A stretch of DNA of 54,392 bases from Desulfobulbaceae bacterium BRH_c16a (GTDB lineage Bacteria > Desulfobacterota > Desulfobulbia > Desulfobulbales > Desulfocapsaceae): the NCBI GenBank assembly GCA_000961725.1, contig LADS01000035.1, positions 1 through 54,392 of the forward strand. Reading direction: 5' to 3'. The notes beneath the pieces are model-generated. The model ran no database searches. It was not told where the DNA came from and saw only the letters and a list, made by a program, of their open reading frames with translations. The first letter of the stretch is position 1. Every line of letters starts with the position of its first letter. The position numbers and the translations under genes are program-made. Of this stretch, positions 28,213-37,436 are shown piece after piece.

Positions 28213-29992
28213 AACCACTCGGCGCAGGTACCCAGCGATCGGATGAATCCGGAGCATGACAGGATGAATTGGTACCCCGTATGGTTATCCAGTTTGATTC
28301 TATTTGGCCGCTGGTGTATACCGCCGCGATTTTATTCCCGTCGATAGATAGAAAACGGCCGGCTTTGGTATAAGGCGGGGTTGGCGTGGTTATACATGCC
28401 GATTGTTTGTCGCTGGGGGTCAACGATCCCCAGGTTTTTCCGTAGTAAAGGCAGGCCGTGTTTCTGTAAGGGTCGCAGTTGACAAAGTCCTCCCTGCTGT
28501 CGGGGGTCACGCATGGATCATCAGCCGTTTTGACTCCATAATTCATTATCCTGTCGACATACTCTGCCAATTGGTCATAGTTGACAATTTCACATACCTC
28601 CGGCATCAGAAACATTGTCGCCACCATTGAACGCTGCACCCCAAGAGATGAACCCAAATAACTTGTGCCCGGTTTGTTGGGCGGGCCGTCAATATAACCA
28701 TAAGGATCAAACATATTCTTCGACCCGATGGCTGCGTTACATGTGCCGATGGCACCGTCGTAGCACTGCGATTTCAGAAGATTGGCCCAATACGACCCCT
28801 GAAAATTTACACCACCCAGTGCAGGTATATCTCCCCACACGGGGCCGTTAATTCCTTCATGCACCTGAGCCAACTCAAGCGGCCCGGTATAGAGGGTGTC
28901 GTGAATATGCGATGATGCTGTCTTGAGTGAAGCGGCATATTCAGGGTCGATCATGAGAGCCGCAAGCAAAACGGGCGGCATGAATTTTCCTGGATGTTGG
29001 GTCGCCCCTGTCCCCCAATAACGCTCTGTATCAGGCGGGGCGTCATACATTGCATGATACAGGTCAAGGCCATAGGCAAGCATGGCGGTTAAAGCCGGCT
29101 GCTTTTCTTCAATTGTGTGATCGTCTGAAAAAAGAATCATCAAATCGTTATACCATGCTGCAGCAGTCCCGGCCCCATAGTCATCAATAAGAATATGTGC
29201 CCGATAAGCCCGCCCTCCTTCTGAGCAATATCCGGCCGAAGTTCCGGCAGAATTATGAAGTCCGAAAATTTCGGTACTGTGTGACCACCTTCGCCTGATA
29301 ATTTCAAGACCTGTTGCATCGGTTCCGTTCAAAAATGATTTACTCGGCAGTCTTGTCAGATCGAAGTCGGCAAGGCTGATGAGTTTCTTTGAGTTTCCTG
29401 TTATATTCGGTCGGATCATGGCCGATCCCGATTTGGCGGGAACGGATGGCAGGATGGTGACGACATGATATGAATCAATACATTGACCGGTTATTGCTGC
29501 GGTGCCGCACCCGCCTTCGATTCCCTCGTTGCGCTGGACTGCGGCTACGATGGATGTAACGGCAGAATAAGAAACCGGAAGATTTGGGATGATATTTTCA
29601 TTGCTGCTGTAATTTCCATAATTTCTCGTTCCTGCGAGCAAGCCCATCGATTCAACCGTGGGATTGGCATCAGCCCTTACTGTCCCGTTGCTGGTTATAC
29701 CGGTTATCGTCACAGTAGTTTTTCCTTCTGCCGGGGCGAGCCAATAATCTCCATTGGCGAATTGTCCGCAACGTGCGTTGTCTCCGCTGGAGTTGAAGTT
29801 CCACGTGTATTCGGAGTTTACAGCCGTCCCGCCGTTGGGGGTGCCCGCCGGAACCGACATGTAAATAGACTGACCGGTACAGGGGGTAGCGGAATCGGTT
29901 GATCGACAATCGCAACCTGCTTGGCTGCTGACAGAAAGCGTGTGGATCAGCAAAATCGAAATCGGCAGGAGGATCTTATGTGTGAATAGCAT
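28196..29992 (-). CDS. Large secreted protein of unknown function
   Basis: A protein of 598 residues with a signal peptide (MLFTHKILLPISILLIHTL, cleavage near SQA). The mature part is rich in Gly/Thr/Asn, carries at least fourteen cysteines, and has a helical middle (PALTAMLAYGLDLYHAMYDAPPD, PVLLAALMIDPEYAASL) that resembles alpha/alpha-toroid polysaccharide lyases or hydrolases. That resemblance is weak and only by eye. No sorting signal or membrane anchor is present at the C-terminus. It is the last gene of the minus-strand surface-protein run. Confidence 0.75.
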   Translation of the reverse strand: MLFTHKILLPISILLIHTLSVSSQAGCDCRSTDSATPCTGQSIYMSVPAGTPNGGTAVNSEYTWNFNSSGDNARCGQFANGDYWLAPAEGKTTVTITGITSNGTVRADANPTVESMGLLAGTRNYGNYSSNENIIPNLPVSYSAVTSIVAAVQRNEGIEGGCGTAAITGQCIDSYHVVTILPSVPAKSGSAMIRPNITGNSKKLISLADFDLTRLPSKSFLNGTDATGLEIIRRRWSHSTEIFGLHNSAGTSAGYCSEGGRAYRAHILIDDYGAGTAAAWYNDLMILFSDDHTIEEKQPALTAMLAYGLDLYHAMYDAPPDTERYWGTGATQHPGKFMPPVLLAALMIDPEYAASLKTASSHIHDTLYTGPLELAQVHEGINGPVWGDIPALGGVNFQGSYWANLLKSQCYDGAIGTCNAAIGSKNMFDPYGYIDGPPNKPGTSYLGSSLGVQRSMVATMFLMPEVCEIVNYDQLAEYVDRIMNYGVKTADDPCVTPDSREDFVNCDPYRNTACLYYGKTWGSLTPSDKQSACITTPTPPYTKAGRFLSIDGNKIAAVYTSGQIESNWITIRGTNSSCHAPDSSDRWVPAPSGFNLSQ

Positions 29993-30066
29993 GCACGTAC
30001 CCGTTTGTGATTGATAAGAGAGTTGAGAATTATTTTATAATCAGTTCACGACATCATAGGATATTT

Positions 30067-30717
30067 TCATCTGTTCGATGTATATCCTCCACTCAAGGGT
30101 GTGAGAGTGCCGCCACGATTATGCATATTACGTTGTTGACTCCTCAGCAGGGCTGCGAAGGAGACAAGTCCTATTCCGCATATTTCAAGAATCCAGATGA
30201 GCTGCTTGCCGATGAGTTGGCCGGAAAGAAATGTATTGCAGTGATGAATAGTCGAGGCTCGGATGAGCACATAGCCGAGTATCGCCGCAGCTCCCACCAG
30301 GGCAAACCGTTCCGCCTTGGCTGAAAACCTGAATACTGCCGCGAACATTAAAAGCATGGAGATTGAAAAGAGTCCCAGGCCGGCAACAAAGACGGCCTGG
30401 AATTTGCGGCGCTCGGCAAACCAGCCGAACTGGTGGGCAATGTGTCTTCCTGTTTGGGTCAGCAGTGATTGCAGGTCCAATTGTTTATTTATTCCGAGAA
30501 ACAGGAAGGCCAGGAACAGCGAAAGCCAAAGCCTGCGGGCAAATGTTAGGTGGCTGCCGGAGGGGATTGCTCTTGACGGCTGACGACATCTTTCTGAGGC
30601 ATGAAAACAGAGAAGAGCGGTAAAGAGATACGCACCAAACGTGGCCCAGCCGATGAGAGTTGGGTCACCGATGCCGGGAGACCATGTGTGGGAGTTGAGC
30701 ATCGAAGTGATCTCCAT
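30067..30717 (-). CDS. Integral membrane protein of unknown function
   Basis: A protein of about 216 residues with five hydrophobic segments and the N-terminal text NSHTWSPGIGDPTLIGW. No family could be named with certainty. It sits between two genes for exported proteins on the same strand. Start is uncertain: ATG 30717 is chosen; an ATG at 30777 would overlap the upstream gene by 11 bases. Confidence 0.7.
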   Translation of the reverse strand: MEITSMLNSHTWSPGIGDPTLIGWATFGAYLFTALLCFHASERCRQPSRAIPSGSHLTFARRLWLSLFLAFLFLGINKQLDLQSLLTQTGRHIAHQFGWFAERRKFQAVFVAGLGLFSISMLLMFAAVFRFSAKAERFALVGAAAILGYVLIRASTIHHCNTFLSGQLIGKQLIWILEICGIGLVSFAALLRSQQRNMHNRGGTLTPLSGGYTSNR

Positions 30718-30766
30718 GTCATAAAAAATCGCTGCGCAATTCAAATGTTCTGATTTTTTTTTCTGC

Positions 30767-31597
30767 TTAAGGGACATATGCTATTTTTACCGCATCGGCA
30801 ATAGCGTACTCGTTACCGCCATCCGTCAGGATAATCTCAAGCGTTCCCTTGGTGAGGGCATAAGAGCCGATAGGAAAAAAAATCCTGCCGTTGATCTCCT
30901 GGTTTACTGCAACGCGGGCAATTTCCTCCCCGTTGTTTTTTAGAATGTAAGGGGCATTGGAGGCCCTGTTGCTGGAGGCTGTATAGTAACAAAATACTTG
31001 ATAGGTACCGCTGGTTGGCAGGGTGAGTGTCCATGTCGCTGTCGAACTGCCTGTGCCTGCCGGTATCGATTTATACCCTACGCCGTAATAACCTGCAGCA
31101 TGCGTTGCCTGAGTCCAGCTGCCGGATGTTTTGAAAGCGGCGGTGTCTGCGTCATCGACAATTGTTTCGAACGGCGCCATGGAAGTGATTTCCGTCTGGG
31201 TTATCGCCACGCCGCCCTTGCTGTCGGTCACCGTCAGGGTTACCAGAGTAGGACTGGCAACAACCTTATAGCTCGATTGCATGCCCTCCACCAAAGCATC
31301 GGTGCCGAATTTCCATTTATATGAAACTATGGAACCATCGGTATCCGAGGATTGAGAGGCGTCAAAAGTATACAGGTCGCCGGCATTGCTGTAAGAGATG
31401 ACCGCCGTGGGCGGGGCATTGGTGCCGGCGGCGTCGGTAATGGCAACCGATTTAAGGTAACCGGGGGGGGCTGTCGCTGCATTACCGTTTAATGCTGCGC
31501 TGCTTAGAAACAAAATGGCCAGGTAAAAGGTGAGCTTCAGAAGAGAGTTGCCTGGAGGTCTGTTATTTTCTGCTGCCGGAAGTGTATTTGGAACCAT
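30767..31597 (-). CDS. Exported protein with PKD and golvesin-like domains
   Basis: A protein of 276 residues: signal peptide (LLKLTFYLAILFLSSAALNG), one PKD-type domain (PPTAVISYSNAGDLYTFDAS, DGSIVSYKWKFG) and a C-terminal golvesin/xanthan-lyase-type beta-sandwich (TIVDDADTAAFKTSGSW, TWTLTLPTSGTYQVFCYY, ADAVKIAYVP). The ATG at 31597 has GGAGG seven bases upstream, which fixes it over a longer open frame. The golvesin-like module is common in surface and glycan-acting proteins. Probably a matrix or adhesion component. Confidence 0.82.
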   Translation of the reverse strand: MVPNTLPAAENNRPPGNSLLKLTFYLAILFLSSAALNGNAATAPPGYLKSVAITDAAGTNAPPTAVISYSNAGDLYTFDASQSSDTDGSIVSYKWKFGTDALVEGMQSSYKVVASPTLVTLTVTDSKGGVAITQTEITSMAPFETIVDDADTAAFKTSGSWTQATHAAGYYGVGYKSIPAGTGSSTATWTLTLPTSGTYQVFCYYTASSNRASNAPYILKNNGEEIARVAVNQEINGRIFFPIGSYALTKGTLEIILTDGGNEYAIADAVKIAYVP

Positions 31598-31712
31598 CTT
31601 CGTCCTCCATGTGGTTGCTGGTAATACTGGTTTTTTATGCATGATCGGAATTATCGGATTGAGATGAGAATATTCGGCTATGTCCTCTACCTTTAAGGAA
31701 TGCATCATACCG

Positions 31713-34700
31713 CTAGGGGACGAATTCGAGGCTGTTGGAGGCGCCGGATTCGGCGCCGTCTACTCCTCTCACACGTACTGTAAATGCATTGGCGCTTGAG
31801 TCGAGTTGTGTCTTGCATGTCAGTTGCCTGTCTTCTGGGTTCATTGTTTCGCAAAAAAGGTTATCGTTGATATACAAGCCGAACCCGCTGATGCCGCTTT
31901 CCAGCGCGGTGTCGTATTCCCAGATATACGTGACAAGGCGTATGCCAAATAAATCCGGATAGTCTTCCGGGCTGATACTGAGAACGGCGGCAGGTTCGCT
32001 CTCCGAGCCGTCGAGCAGCACTGAGGTCATGGTGAAATTCATGGTTTGGTTAAGAAGCGCTGTCTCGCAGGCTGACTGCCTGTCGGCAGGATTTGTGCTT
32101 TCGCACAGGATGCTGTCGTTGACATGGAACCTGTAACCGATGACGGCTGAGCTGTTCTCGATTTCCCAGGTGAAGGTGATTTTTTTCATCCAGGATATGG
32201 GTGCGCCCGACTCCGGCGGCTGCGCCTCGTTTCCGATGGCGAGATAACCGACGACTTCCGCTGCGTGTTTGGTTTCTTCGTCTGCGGAACGTTCTTCCTC
32301 GATTTTGATCTGATAGGTGTTTTCGGCGGTATTCCGGCTGCGCAATACCGCCGGGTCGCTTTCAATATGTGTCTGCATGCCGGCAACCAGAAGCGGCTGG
32401 TCGGGAAAAGCCGTGCGGAAGGCAAGGTCGGACCAGCTGTCGGTGACCGTCTGTGCGGTGAAATCCGCTTCGTAAGGCAGACCTGACATTGCACCTGATC
32501 CAGGTTCCATGGCAATATAGCCGATTGTTTCGGCACCGTGGGCGGTTGGGGTGTTTTCGCGCTCCTGCATCGTATGCTCAAAGGAACTGGTGGTGGTATT
32601 GCGCAGTCGGCCGGCAACTGCATCCACCTCATTATCGGTTATTACCTGGAAGAGAATGACCGGGGGACTGATATAGTTGTTCTGCAGATCGATCTTTTTG
32701 AATGAGGTCGCTCCGATAAATGTCCCTGCTTCTATTTTACTGCCGTTGTCGATGATGTGAGCACCTTTTTCCATAACGAGAAAAGTAAGGGTTTCAGGGG
32801 CATGAACGCCGTCCGGGTATTCCCACTCCTGGAGTCGGATTTCGCAGCCGGTGGGGTCGATATTTCTGACTCTGACAGTTGTCGGATCGGATTCATTAAA
32901 GCTCGGGGGGCCTGTCACAACCACCGGGTCGGTGAACGGCTGGTGGAAGTTAAACCTGGTCCAGTTATGGTCGACCTGGATCTCCCAGAGTTCAAAGTAG
33001 AATTCGACTGCGTCGGCGGCGCGGGCTGAAACGACCTGGCTCGACGCGGCGGATCCGTCCTTATCGTCGGTTACTTGAAGGGTTACGGTGTAATTGGCAA
33101 TATCGGTAAATGTATGTTGTGCCGAAATCCCGGCTGCGGTCGTTCCGTCGCCAAAACTCCACTGATAGCTTTTTATCGAACCGTCGGCATCGCTCGATCC
33201 AGAACCATCGAAGGTCACCGTGAGGGGCGAGGCGCCGGAGCCAGGTGTTGCCGTGAAAGAGGACTTCGGCAGCTGGTTTGTCGTCTGCACCGGGGCGGAA
33301 CTTATGATGACCGGAGTGCTGACCTGGTCGGTTCGGCCGGTGCTGTCACGGACGGTAAGGCTGGAGGAATAGGTGCCTGCGAGAGTATATGTATGGGCGA
33401 CAGAACTGCCCTCGGCAATCGAACTGTCGCCAAAATCCCACGAATAGGTAAGTGGCGGGGATGAAGAAGTCGACCCGAGGCCGTCGAAAATGACGGTAAA
33501 TGGCGCAGTTCCTACAGCGCTTGACGAAGAGATGACGGCAACTGGAGCGCTGCCGGGGGTGGGGTCCGATGTCGATGCGGTGCCGCTGATGGTGATGCTT
33601 GTGGATTGTGACGATCCTGCGGTATCGGCAACTTTGAGGGTGGCTGTATAGGTTCCGGCGAATTGATATGTATGCGAGGCGACTGCTCCGTTTGCTGCAT
33701 CGCCATCGCCGAAAGACCAGGTATAACTGCTGACGGGTCCGGAGGATGCGCCGCCGTCGAAGTTGACTGCCAGAGGCGTTTCACCCTTCTGACTGTTGGT
33801 AATAATTACTGCAGTCAGGGTGCCGGTCGTCGTGCCTGCCGGGTAGGTGACGGTGCTGGCGACTTTGGTCTCGAGACCGCTGCTGTCATAGGCAGTCACT
33901 TCGAATACATTGGTCGAATCAAGGGGGCCGTAACTGGTATATTCGCTTACGTTCGGGTCGGCGATCTGCCCGATAAGTATATCGTTTTGATATATTTTGT
34001 AGCCGGAAACCGTAGTGTCGGCCGGATCGTACGCCCACCTTAAGGTCGCTGACGAGCCGGCTGGTGAAACAGCCATTTCGGCAGGATCGAATGGAATGAT
34101 GTTCGATTTTACACTTTCGTAGCCGAGGCTGTCGAGAGCGGTCATGGAAAAATACATCATCTCACTCAGCAGATCCGCTTTACAGATGAGGGATGTTTCG
34201 GCAGGATTGGCCGACTGGCAGAAGAACTGGTCGTTTATGAAAAATCGGTGGGCGGTTATTCCGGTCTCAAGAGTCGGATCCCAGCCGAAGCGATATGATA
34301 TGGTCGGAAGAGGGGGGACATAAGTGAGGATGTTTGACTTGACGCTTTCGTTGCCGAGGCTGTCGACAGTGGTCATGGAAAAGAACATTGTCTCGCTCAG
34401 CAGATCTGCTTTACAGCTGAGGGATGTTGCGGCAGGGGCGGTCGACTGGCAGAGGAACCGATCGTTTATAAAAAAACGATATGCGCTTATCCCTGTCCCG
34501 GCGGCGGAATTCCAGTTGAAACTAAAAGTTCTTTGTCGAAACAGGGACGATGCTGTCGCGGTCCCGGGGGTAACGGTAACTGTCTCGGTGAAAGCGCTTT
34601 CATCGCTGCCGTTGTAGGCAGTCAGGGAGAAATGATAAGTCGCATCGTCCGCCAGCCCGGTGACGACAAAAGAGGTCTGCTTGCCGAATTTGACAGGTGA

Positions 34701-34907
34701 AGGACCGCTGGCGGAGTCTGTGCCATCAAATGGAGGTCCGGCATCGCCACCTTTCTTGTAGTAAAGTTTGTACCCTTCGACCGGTTCCGGATTAGCCGAC
34801 CAACTGAAGGAATAGTCTGCAGCGGACGCAAAAGCAGAGGTGAAAACAGCCGCCAGCACGGAGCTCAACATGACAAAACAAGAGATATACCTCGGCCTCT
34901 TTTGCAT
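31713..34907 (-). CDS. Giant exported FN3/PKD/lectin-like surface protein
   Basis: A protein of 1064 residues. In order: signal peptide (cleavage near ASA-AD); one FN3-type domain; two FN3-like modules each with a Cys pair (YRFFINDRFLCQS, LSCKADLLSE); one without Cys; three PKD domains (YTWSFGDGD, YSWDFGDSS, YQWSFGDGT); two H-type-lectin-like modules (DHNWTRFNFHQPF; DSWSDLAFRTAF); and two more Cys-pair FN3-like modules. No C-terminal anchor is seen. The make-up suggests an adhesin or matrix protein that binds carbohydrate. RBS AGACAGG is close to the ATG. Confidence 0.85.
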   Translation of the reverse strand: MQKRPRYISCFVMLSSVLAAVFTSAFASAADYSFSWSANPEPVEGYKLYYKKGGDAGPPFDGTDSASGPSPVKFGKQTSFVVTGLADDATYHFSLTAYNGSDESAFTETVTVTPGTATASSLFRQRTFSFNWNSAAGTGISAYRFFINDRFLCQSTAPAATSLSCKADLLSETMFFSMTTVDSLGNESVKSNILTYVPPLPTISYRFGWDPTLETGITAHRFFINDQFFCQSANPAETSLICKADLLSEMMYFSMTALDSLGYESVKSNIIPFDPAEMAVSPAGSSATLRWAYDPADTTVSGYKIYQNDILIGQIADPNVSEYTSYGPLDSTNVFEVTAYDSSGLETKVASTVTYPAGTTTGTLTAVIITNSQKGETPLAVNFDGGASSGPVSSYTWSFGDGDAANGAVASHTYQFAGTYTATLKVADTAGSSQSTSITISGTASTSDPTPGSAPVAVISSSSAVGTAPFTVIFDGLGSTSSSPPLTYSWDFGDSSIAEGSSVAHTYTLAGTYSSSLTVRDSTGRTDQVSTPVIISSAPVQTTNQLPKSSFTATPGSGASPLTVTFDGSGSSDADGSIKSYQWSFGDGTTAAGISAQHTFTDIANYTVTLQVTDDKDGSAASSQVVSARAADAVEFYFELWEIQVDHNWTRFNFHQPFTDPVVVTGPPSFNESDPTTVRVRNIDPTGCEIRLQEWEYPDGVHAPETLTFLVMEKGAHIIDNGSKIEAGTFIGATSFKKIDLQNNYISPPVILFQVITDNEVDAVAGRLRNTTTSSFEHTMQERENTPTAHGAETIGYIAMEPGSGAMSGLPYEADFTAQTVTDSWSDLAFRTAFPDQPLLVAGMQTHIESDPAVLRSRNTAENTYQIKIEEERSADEETKHAAEVVGYLAIGNEAQPPESGAPISWMKKITFTWEIENSSAVIGYRFHVNDSILCESTNPADRQSACETALLNQTMNFTMTSVLLDGSESEPAAVLSISPEDYPDLFGIRLVTYIWEYDTALESGISGFGLYINDNLFCETMNPEDRQLTCKTQLDSSANAFTVRVRGVDGAESGASNSLEFVP

Positions 34908-34921
34908 CCTGTCTCGTCCGT

Positions 34922-35746
34922 TTACTGTGCCGCGGCCAGCGATCGGGCCGGAGAGTTGGCCAGCGCTTGAGTGATTGCCCAGTCGAGCCAGATCTTCTGT
35001 TTATCGGATAAATCTTTCTCCCTGCCGGCAACGAATGTGCGGAGCCCCTTCGGGTCAGTGAACGCGACAGAGTAGTAGCCTTCGGCAAAAACTCCACGGC
35101 CTAAAAGATTAATTGTCCCATGTTTATCGATTCCGAGCATCAGGTCGAGGTTTTTATAGATAGTGGAATCAGCCGTTATGGAGACGGTGCCGTAGGTGGA
35201 CTCATGAACATATTTATAGGTGAAGCCGCCAAGCAGAATGACCAGGATAAGACAGACCGAGATGCCGATGCGGGTAAATTTTGTATTCAACCTGGGTGAA
35301 AACACATCGTTCAGCCCCAGGGGAATGCGCTTGGCGATCTCCCGGTCGATATCGGAATACCGTGCGAGGAGTGGCTCGACAACCATGCCTGTATAGTGCT
35401 GGATATCGTCTTTGGCCTCTTCATCGGCAGGATTTGCCATTGCGACTTCGAGGATATTGTTGTTTTTTTTGGTGAGCGGCAGGACACTGTATTGTCGACA
35501 AAGGTAACGCGGCAACGTCTTCTGCACTGTCGGTGAAAATTTTTCGGCAATATTACAGAGGGAAATGTCGAGTTGGCTTGCCAGTGTTTCTGCCAGCTGA
35601 TCGTCGGAAATGACCTTCATGGCGACAAGGATGTGGCCAAGACGACGGTTGCCGCCGACCTGAACACGCAGGGCCTGGTCAATCGTTTCCTGGGAAACGA
35701 GCTGTTGCTGGATCAGCAATTCCCCTAAACGTTGCCTGTTTGTCAT
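34922..35746 (-). CDS. MshEN-domain membrane protein
   Basis: A protein of 274 residues with an N-terminal MshEN (GspE/PilB N-terminal) domain (RLGELLIQQQLVSQETIDQAL ... RLGHILVAMKVISDDQL) and one membrane helix (about 178-197), then an extracytoplasmic C-terminal part. MshEN domains can bind cyclic di-GMP through two RLGxxL...G motifs; here the Gly at the end of each motif is replaced (by Gln and Lys), so binding is doubtful. No ATPase domain follows. It is the first gene of the surface-protein run. ATG 35746 is chosen over an upstream in-frame start. Confidence 0.8.
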   Translation of the reverse strand: MTNRQRLGELLIQQQLVSQETIDQALRVQVGGNRRLGHILVAMKVISDDQLAETLASQLDISLCNIAEKFSPTVQKTLPRYLCRQYSVLPLTKKNNNILEVAMANPADEEAKDDIQHYTGMVVEPLLARYSDIDREIAKRIPLGLNDVFSPRLNTKFTRIGISVCLILVILLGGFTYKYVHESTYGTVSITADSTIYKNLDLMLGIDKHGTINLLGRGVFAEGYYSVAFTDPKGLRTFVAGREKDLSDKQKIWLDWAITQALANSPARSLAAAQ

Positions 35747-35792
35747 AGTCCAGTCCCCCGATATTGCCAAAATACGATTTAGATAAAAAACA

Positions 35793-35833
35793 AGAAACCC
35801 CTGTTGGCGACGAAGAAGCCAATAGGGGTTTCT
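35793..35833 (-). terminator. Rho-independent terminator of the PEP-CTERM gene
   Basis: Arms AGAAACCCCTGTTGGC (35793-35808) and GCCAATAGGGGTTTCT (35818-35833) pair over 16 bases with one mismatch. On the minus strand the hairpin is followed by TGTTTTTT. It isolates the PEP-CTERM transcript from the surface-protein run downstream. Confidence 0.85.
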
Positions 35834-35839
35834 CGGAGA

Positions 35840-36655
35840 CTACAGAGTGGAATTTTGCTTATTTCTCATTCTTCTTCTTCGCACCATTCCGGTAAGGCCG
35901 GCAATACCGGTGCCAAAGAGCAGCATGGTTGCCGGTTCCGGGACTGGGGCGACCGGGGTTACCGATTCGACCATGACAACAAAATCATTATAACTCCTAT
36001 CGCCGCCGCCGTATAAATCTTCCCAGGCAAGAATATATTCGTTGCTGCTCCAGAGCCCTTTTGTCACATTGGGCAGTTTGAGCATGTCTCCCTGACCCTG
36101 GTACGCCGCCATATGGTCGAGGCCGTCGCCATTCAGACTGGTGTCGCTAAAAAACAATCCTCCGTCTTCCGGGGTTTCGAGAAAGTATCCGAAACTGGTG
36201 AAGCCGAAATCGAAGGAGGTAAAGCTTCCAACCCATTCACCATTTACCAGGCTTGTTTTCGAAACAGTAACTTGTCCGTCGTCTTTGATTGATAAAGTCG
36301 CCTGAGCGCCGGGACCATCCACTCCTTCAAAAAGACTTATCCTGTTGCTGGGATCATTGGAAGCGTACACGCCGAAGATATTGTAATCGGCAAAACCTGC
36401 GATTTCGAGCATCATGGTCGCAACACTTCCACCCGTGGCGTTGATTTCCCAATGGGAATCGGCGCTGTCCGCCAGCATGTCCGTCGCGAAATTGGTCGAG
36501 CTGGATCCGTCAGGAGTCACGGTCATACCGTTCATAGCCGTTTGTAATGCGGCGCCGCCATCGCCAAAAATTAATGGTTCTGCCAAGGCATTACCCGCCA
36601 CCAGACAAGCTCCGACGACCGCTAACAACGCGCTTTTCATAATTGATTTCTTCAT
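35840..36655 (-). CDS. PEP-CTERM sorted protein with DUF4114-like domain
   Basis: A protein of 271 residues with a signal peptide (cleavage ALA-EP), a beta-rich body, a DUF4114-like stretch (ILAWEDLYGGGDRSYNDFVV) and a C-terminal tripartite sorting signal from about 238: VPEPAT, hydrophobic helix, then RRRRMR. It is the presumed substrate of the exosortase encoded at 11495, which would cleave at PEP and release or anchor it at the surface with the polysaccharide. Single-gene unit with its own sigma-54 promoter and terminator. Confidence 0.95.
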   Translation of the reverse strand: MKKSIMKSALLAVVGACLVAGNALAEPLIFGDGGAALQTAMNGMTVTPDGSSSTNFATDMLADSADSHWEINATGGSVATMMLEIAGFADYNIFGVYASNDPSNRISLFEGVDGPGAQATLSIKDDGQVTVSKTSLVNGEWVGSFTSFDFGFTSFGYFLETPEDGGLFFSDTSLNGDGLDHMAAYQGQGDMLKLPNVTKGLWSSNEYILAWEDLYGGGDRSYNDFVVMVESVTPVAPVPEPATMLLFGTGIAGLTGMVRRRRMRNKQNSTL

Positions 36656-36759
36656 TTCTATTCATCCTTTTGTCTTAGGTTCTTGCAAGGTTCCCGAAGA
36701 ACGACCAATCTGGTCGAAACTCCGGCTTGCCATTTGAAACACTCGTGCTGTCCTGTTGA

Positions 36760-36775
36760 AGCAAGTTTCGTGCCC
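36760..36775 (-). promoter_or_regulatory. Sigma-54 promoter of the PEP-CTERM gene
   Basis: Read on the minus strand the site is GGGCACGAAACTTGCT, matching TGGCACG-N4-TTGCW at all but the first base with exact GG/GC spacing. The predicted start lies near 36749, about 94 bases before the ATG. Sigma-54 with PrsK/PrsR is known to control PEP-CTERM genes in Zoogloea. No clear copy of the GTTGYGTGCAAC enhancer was found at the matching distance. Confidence 0.75.
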
Positions 36776-37436
36776 GCGTTATTCCTGCCGTATTATTTGT
36801 GTCTTCCGGGGATAATTATCTTATTGGAAGTGTTTAATTACAGCCTGTTGCAGTATGGAAGGAAGGGTAATGGGAAAAAGGTAAGAAATAGCCGATCAAG
36901 GTGGGAGAGGTTCCCTCCCGATCCTTTAAGACACCGATAGTGCTGCAGGTTTTGCTTGTCTGGACGAATATATGGACTGAGCTTCATGATCACTTCAATT
37001 CCATGAACATGGATTTGTATTCGGAGAATGTAGATTGAAAATTATTGTCACGAGCCGGTCAGGCCATCGCGACCGGCCGGCTGGAGTGGAGTCCACCGGG
37101 CAAGTGAGAAGTAAAAGGACGAACAGCGATATCAAGGGAGCGGGGGAGATCTATGCAATTGGGAATGGATCGTTTAGAAAAAAATTAGTGAAGGTACTTG
37201 CCCCCCCCTTTTTGGGGCGTGAGTTGCCAGTATGTACAGCCCGCTTCATAATCGGTGCTATTTCGATGGGTTCCACCAGGCAGCTATCAATCTTTCCTTC
37301 TTTTTTGTAAGAGGCCAGCTTTGCGCATAGGTATAAACACCTATTCAAATTTTAGTATAATCAAGGATTTACTCATTCAATTCTGTTGGGTATAGTGACC
37401 CCTTCCATTAAATTATTCCTGGGGGGGAAGAATAGG
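36776..37436. other. Intergenic, no convincing gene
   Basis: A possible weak half-site (GTTGCA at 36847), a GC-rich hairpin (GGGAG...CTCCC near 36900-36920), a homopolymer C/T/G stretch near 37200-37217 and a TATAAT box (37356-37361) about 80 bases before the first small paralogue. The 91-codon frame at 37035-37310 was not accepted as a gene. Confidence 0.5.

Noticed and set aside
36840..36860. GTTGCA half-site upstream of the PEP-CTERM promoter as a third enhancer copy
   Set aside because: Only half of the palindrome is present and the distance (about 72 bases) differs from the 97-98 bases of the two strong modules.
37035..37310. 91-codon frame upstream of the small paralogues
   Set aside because: No ribosome-binding site, no recognisable domain, and it crosses a C/T/G homopolymer stretch.
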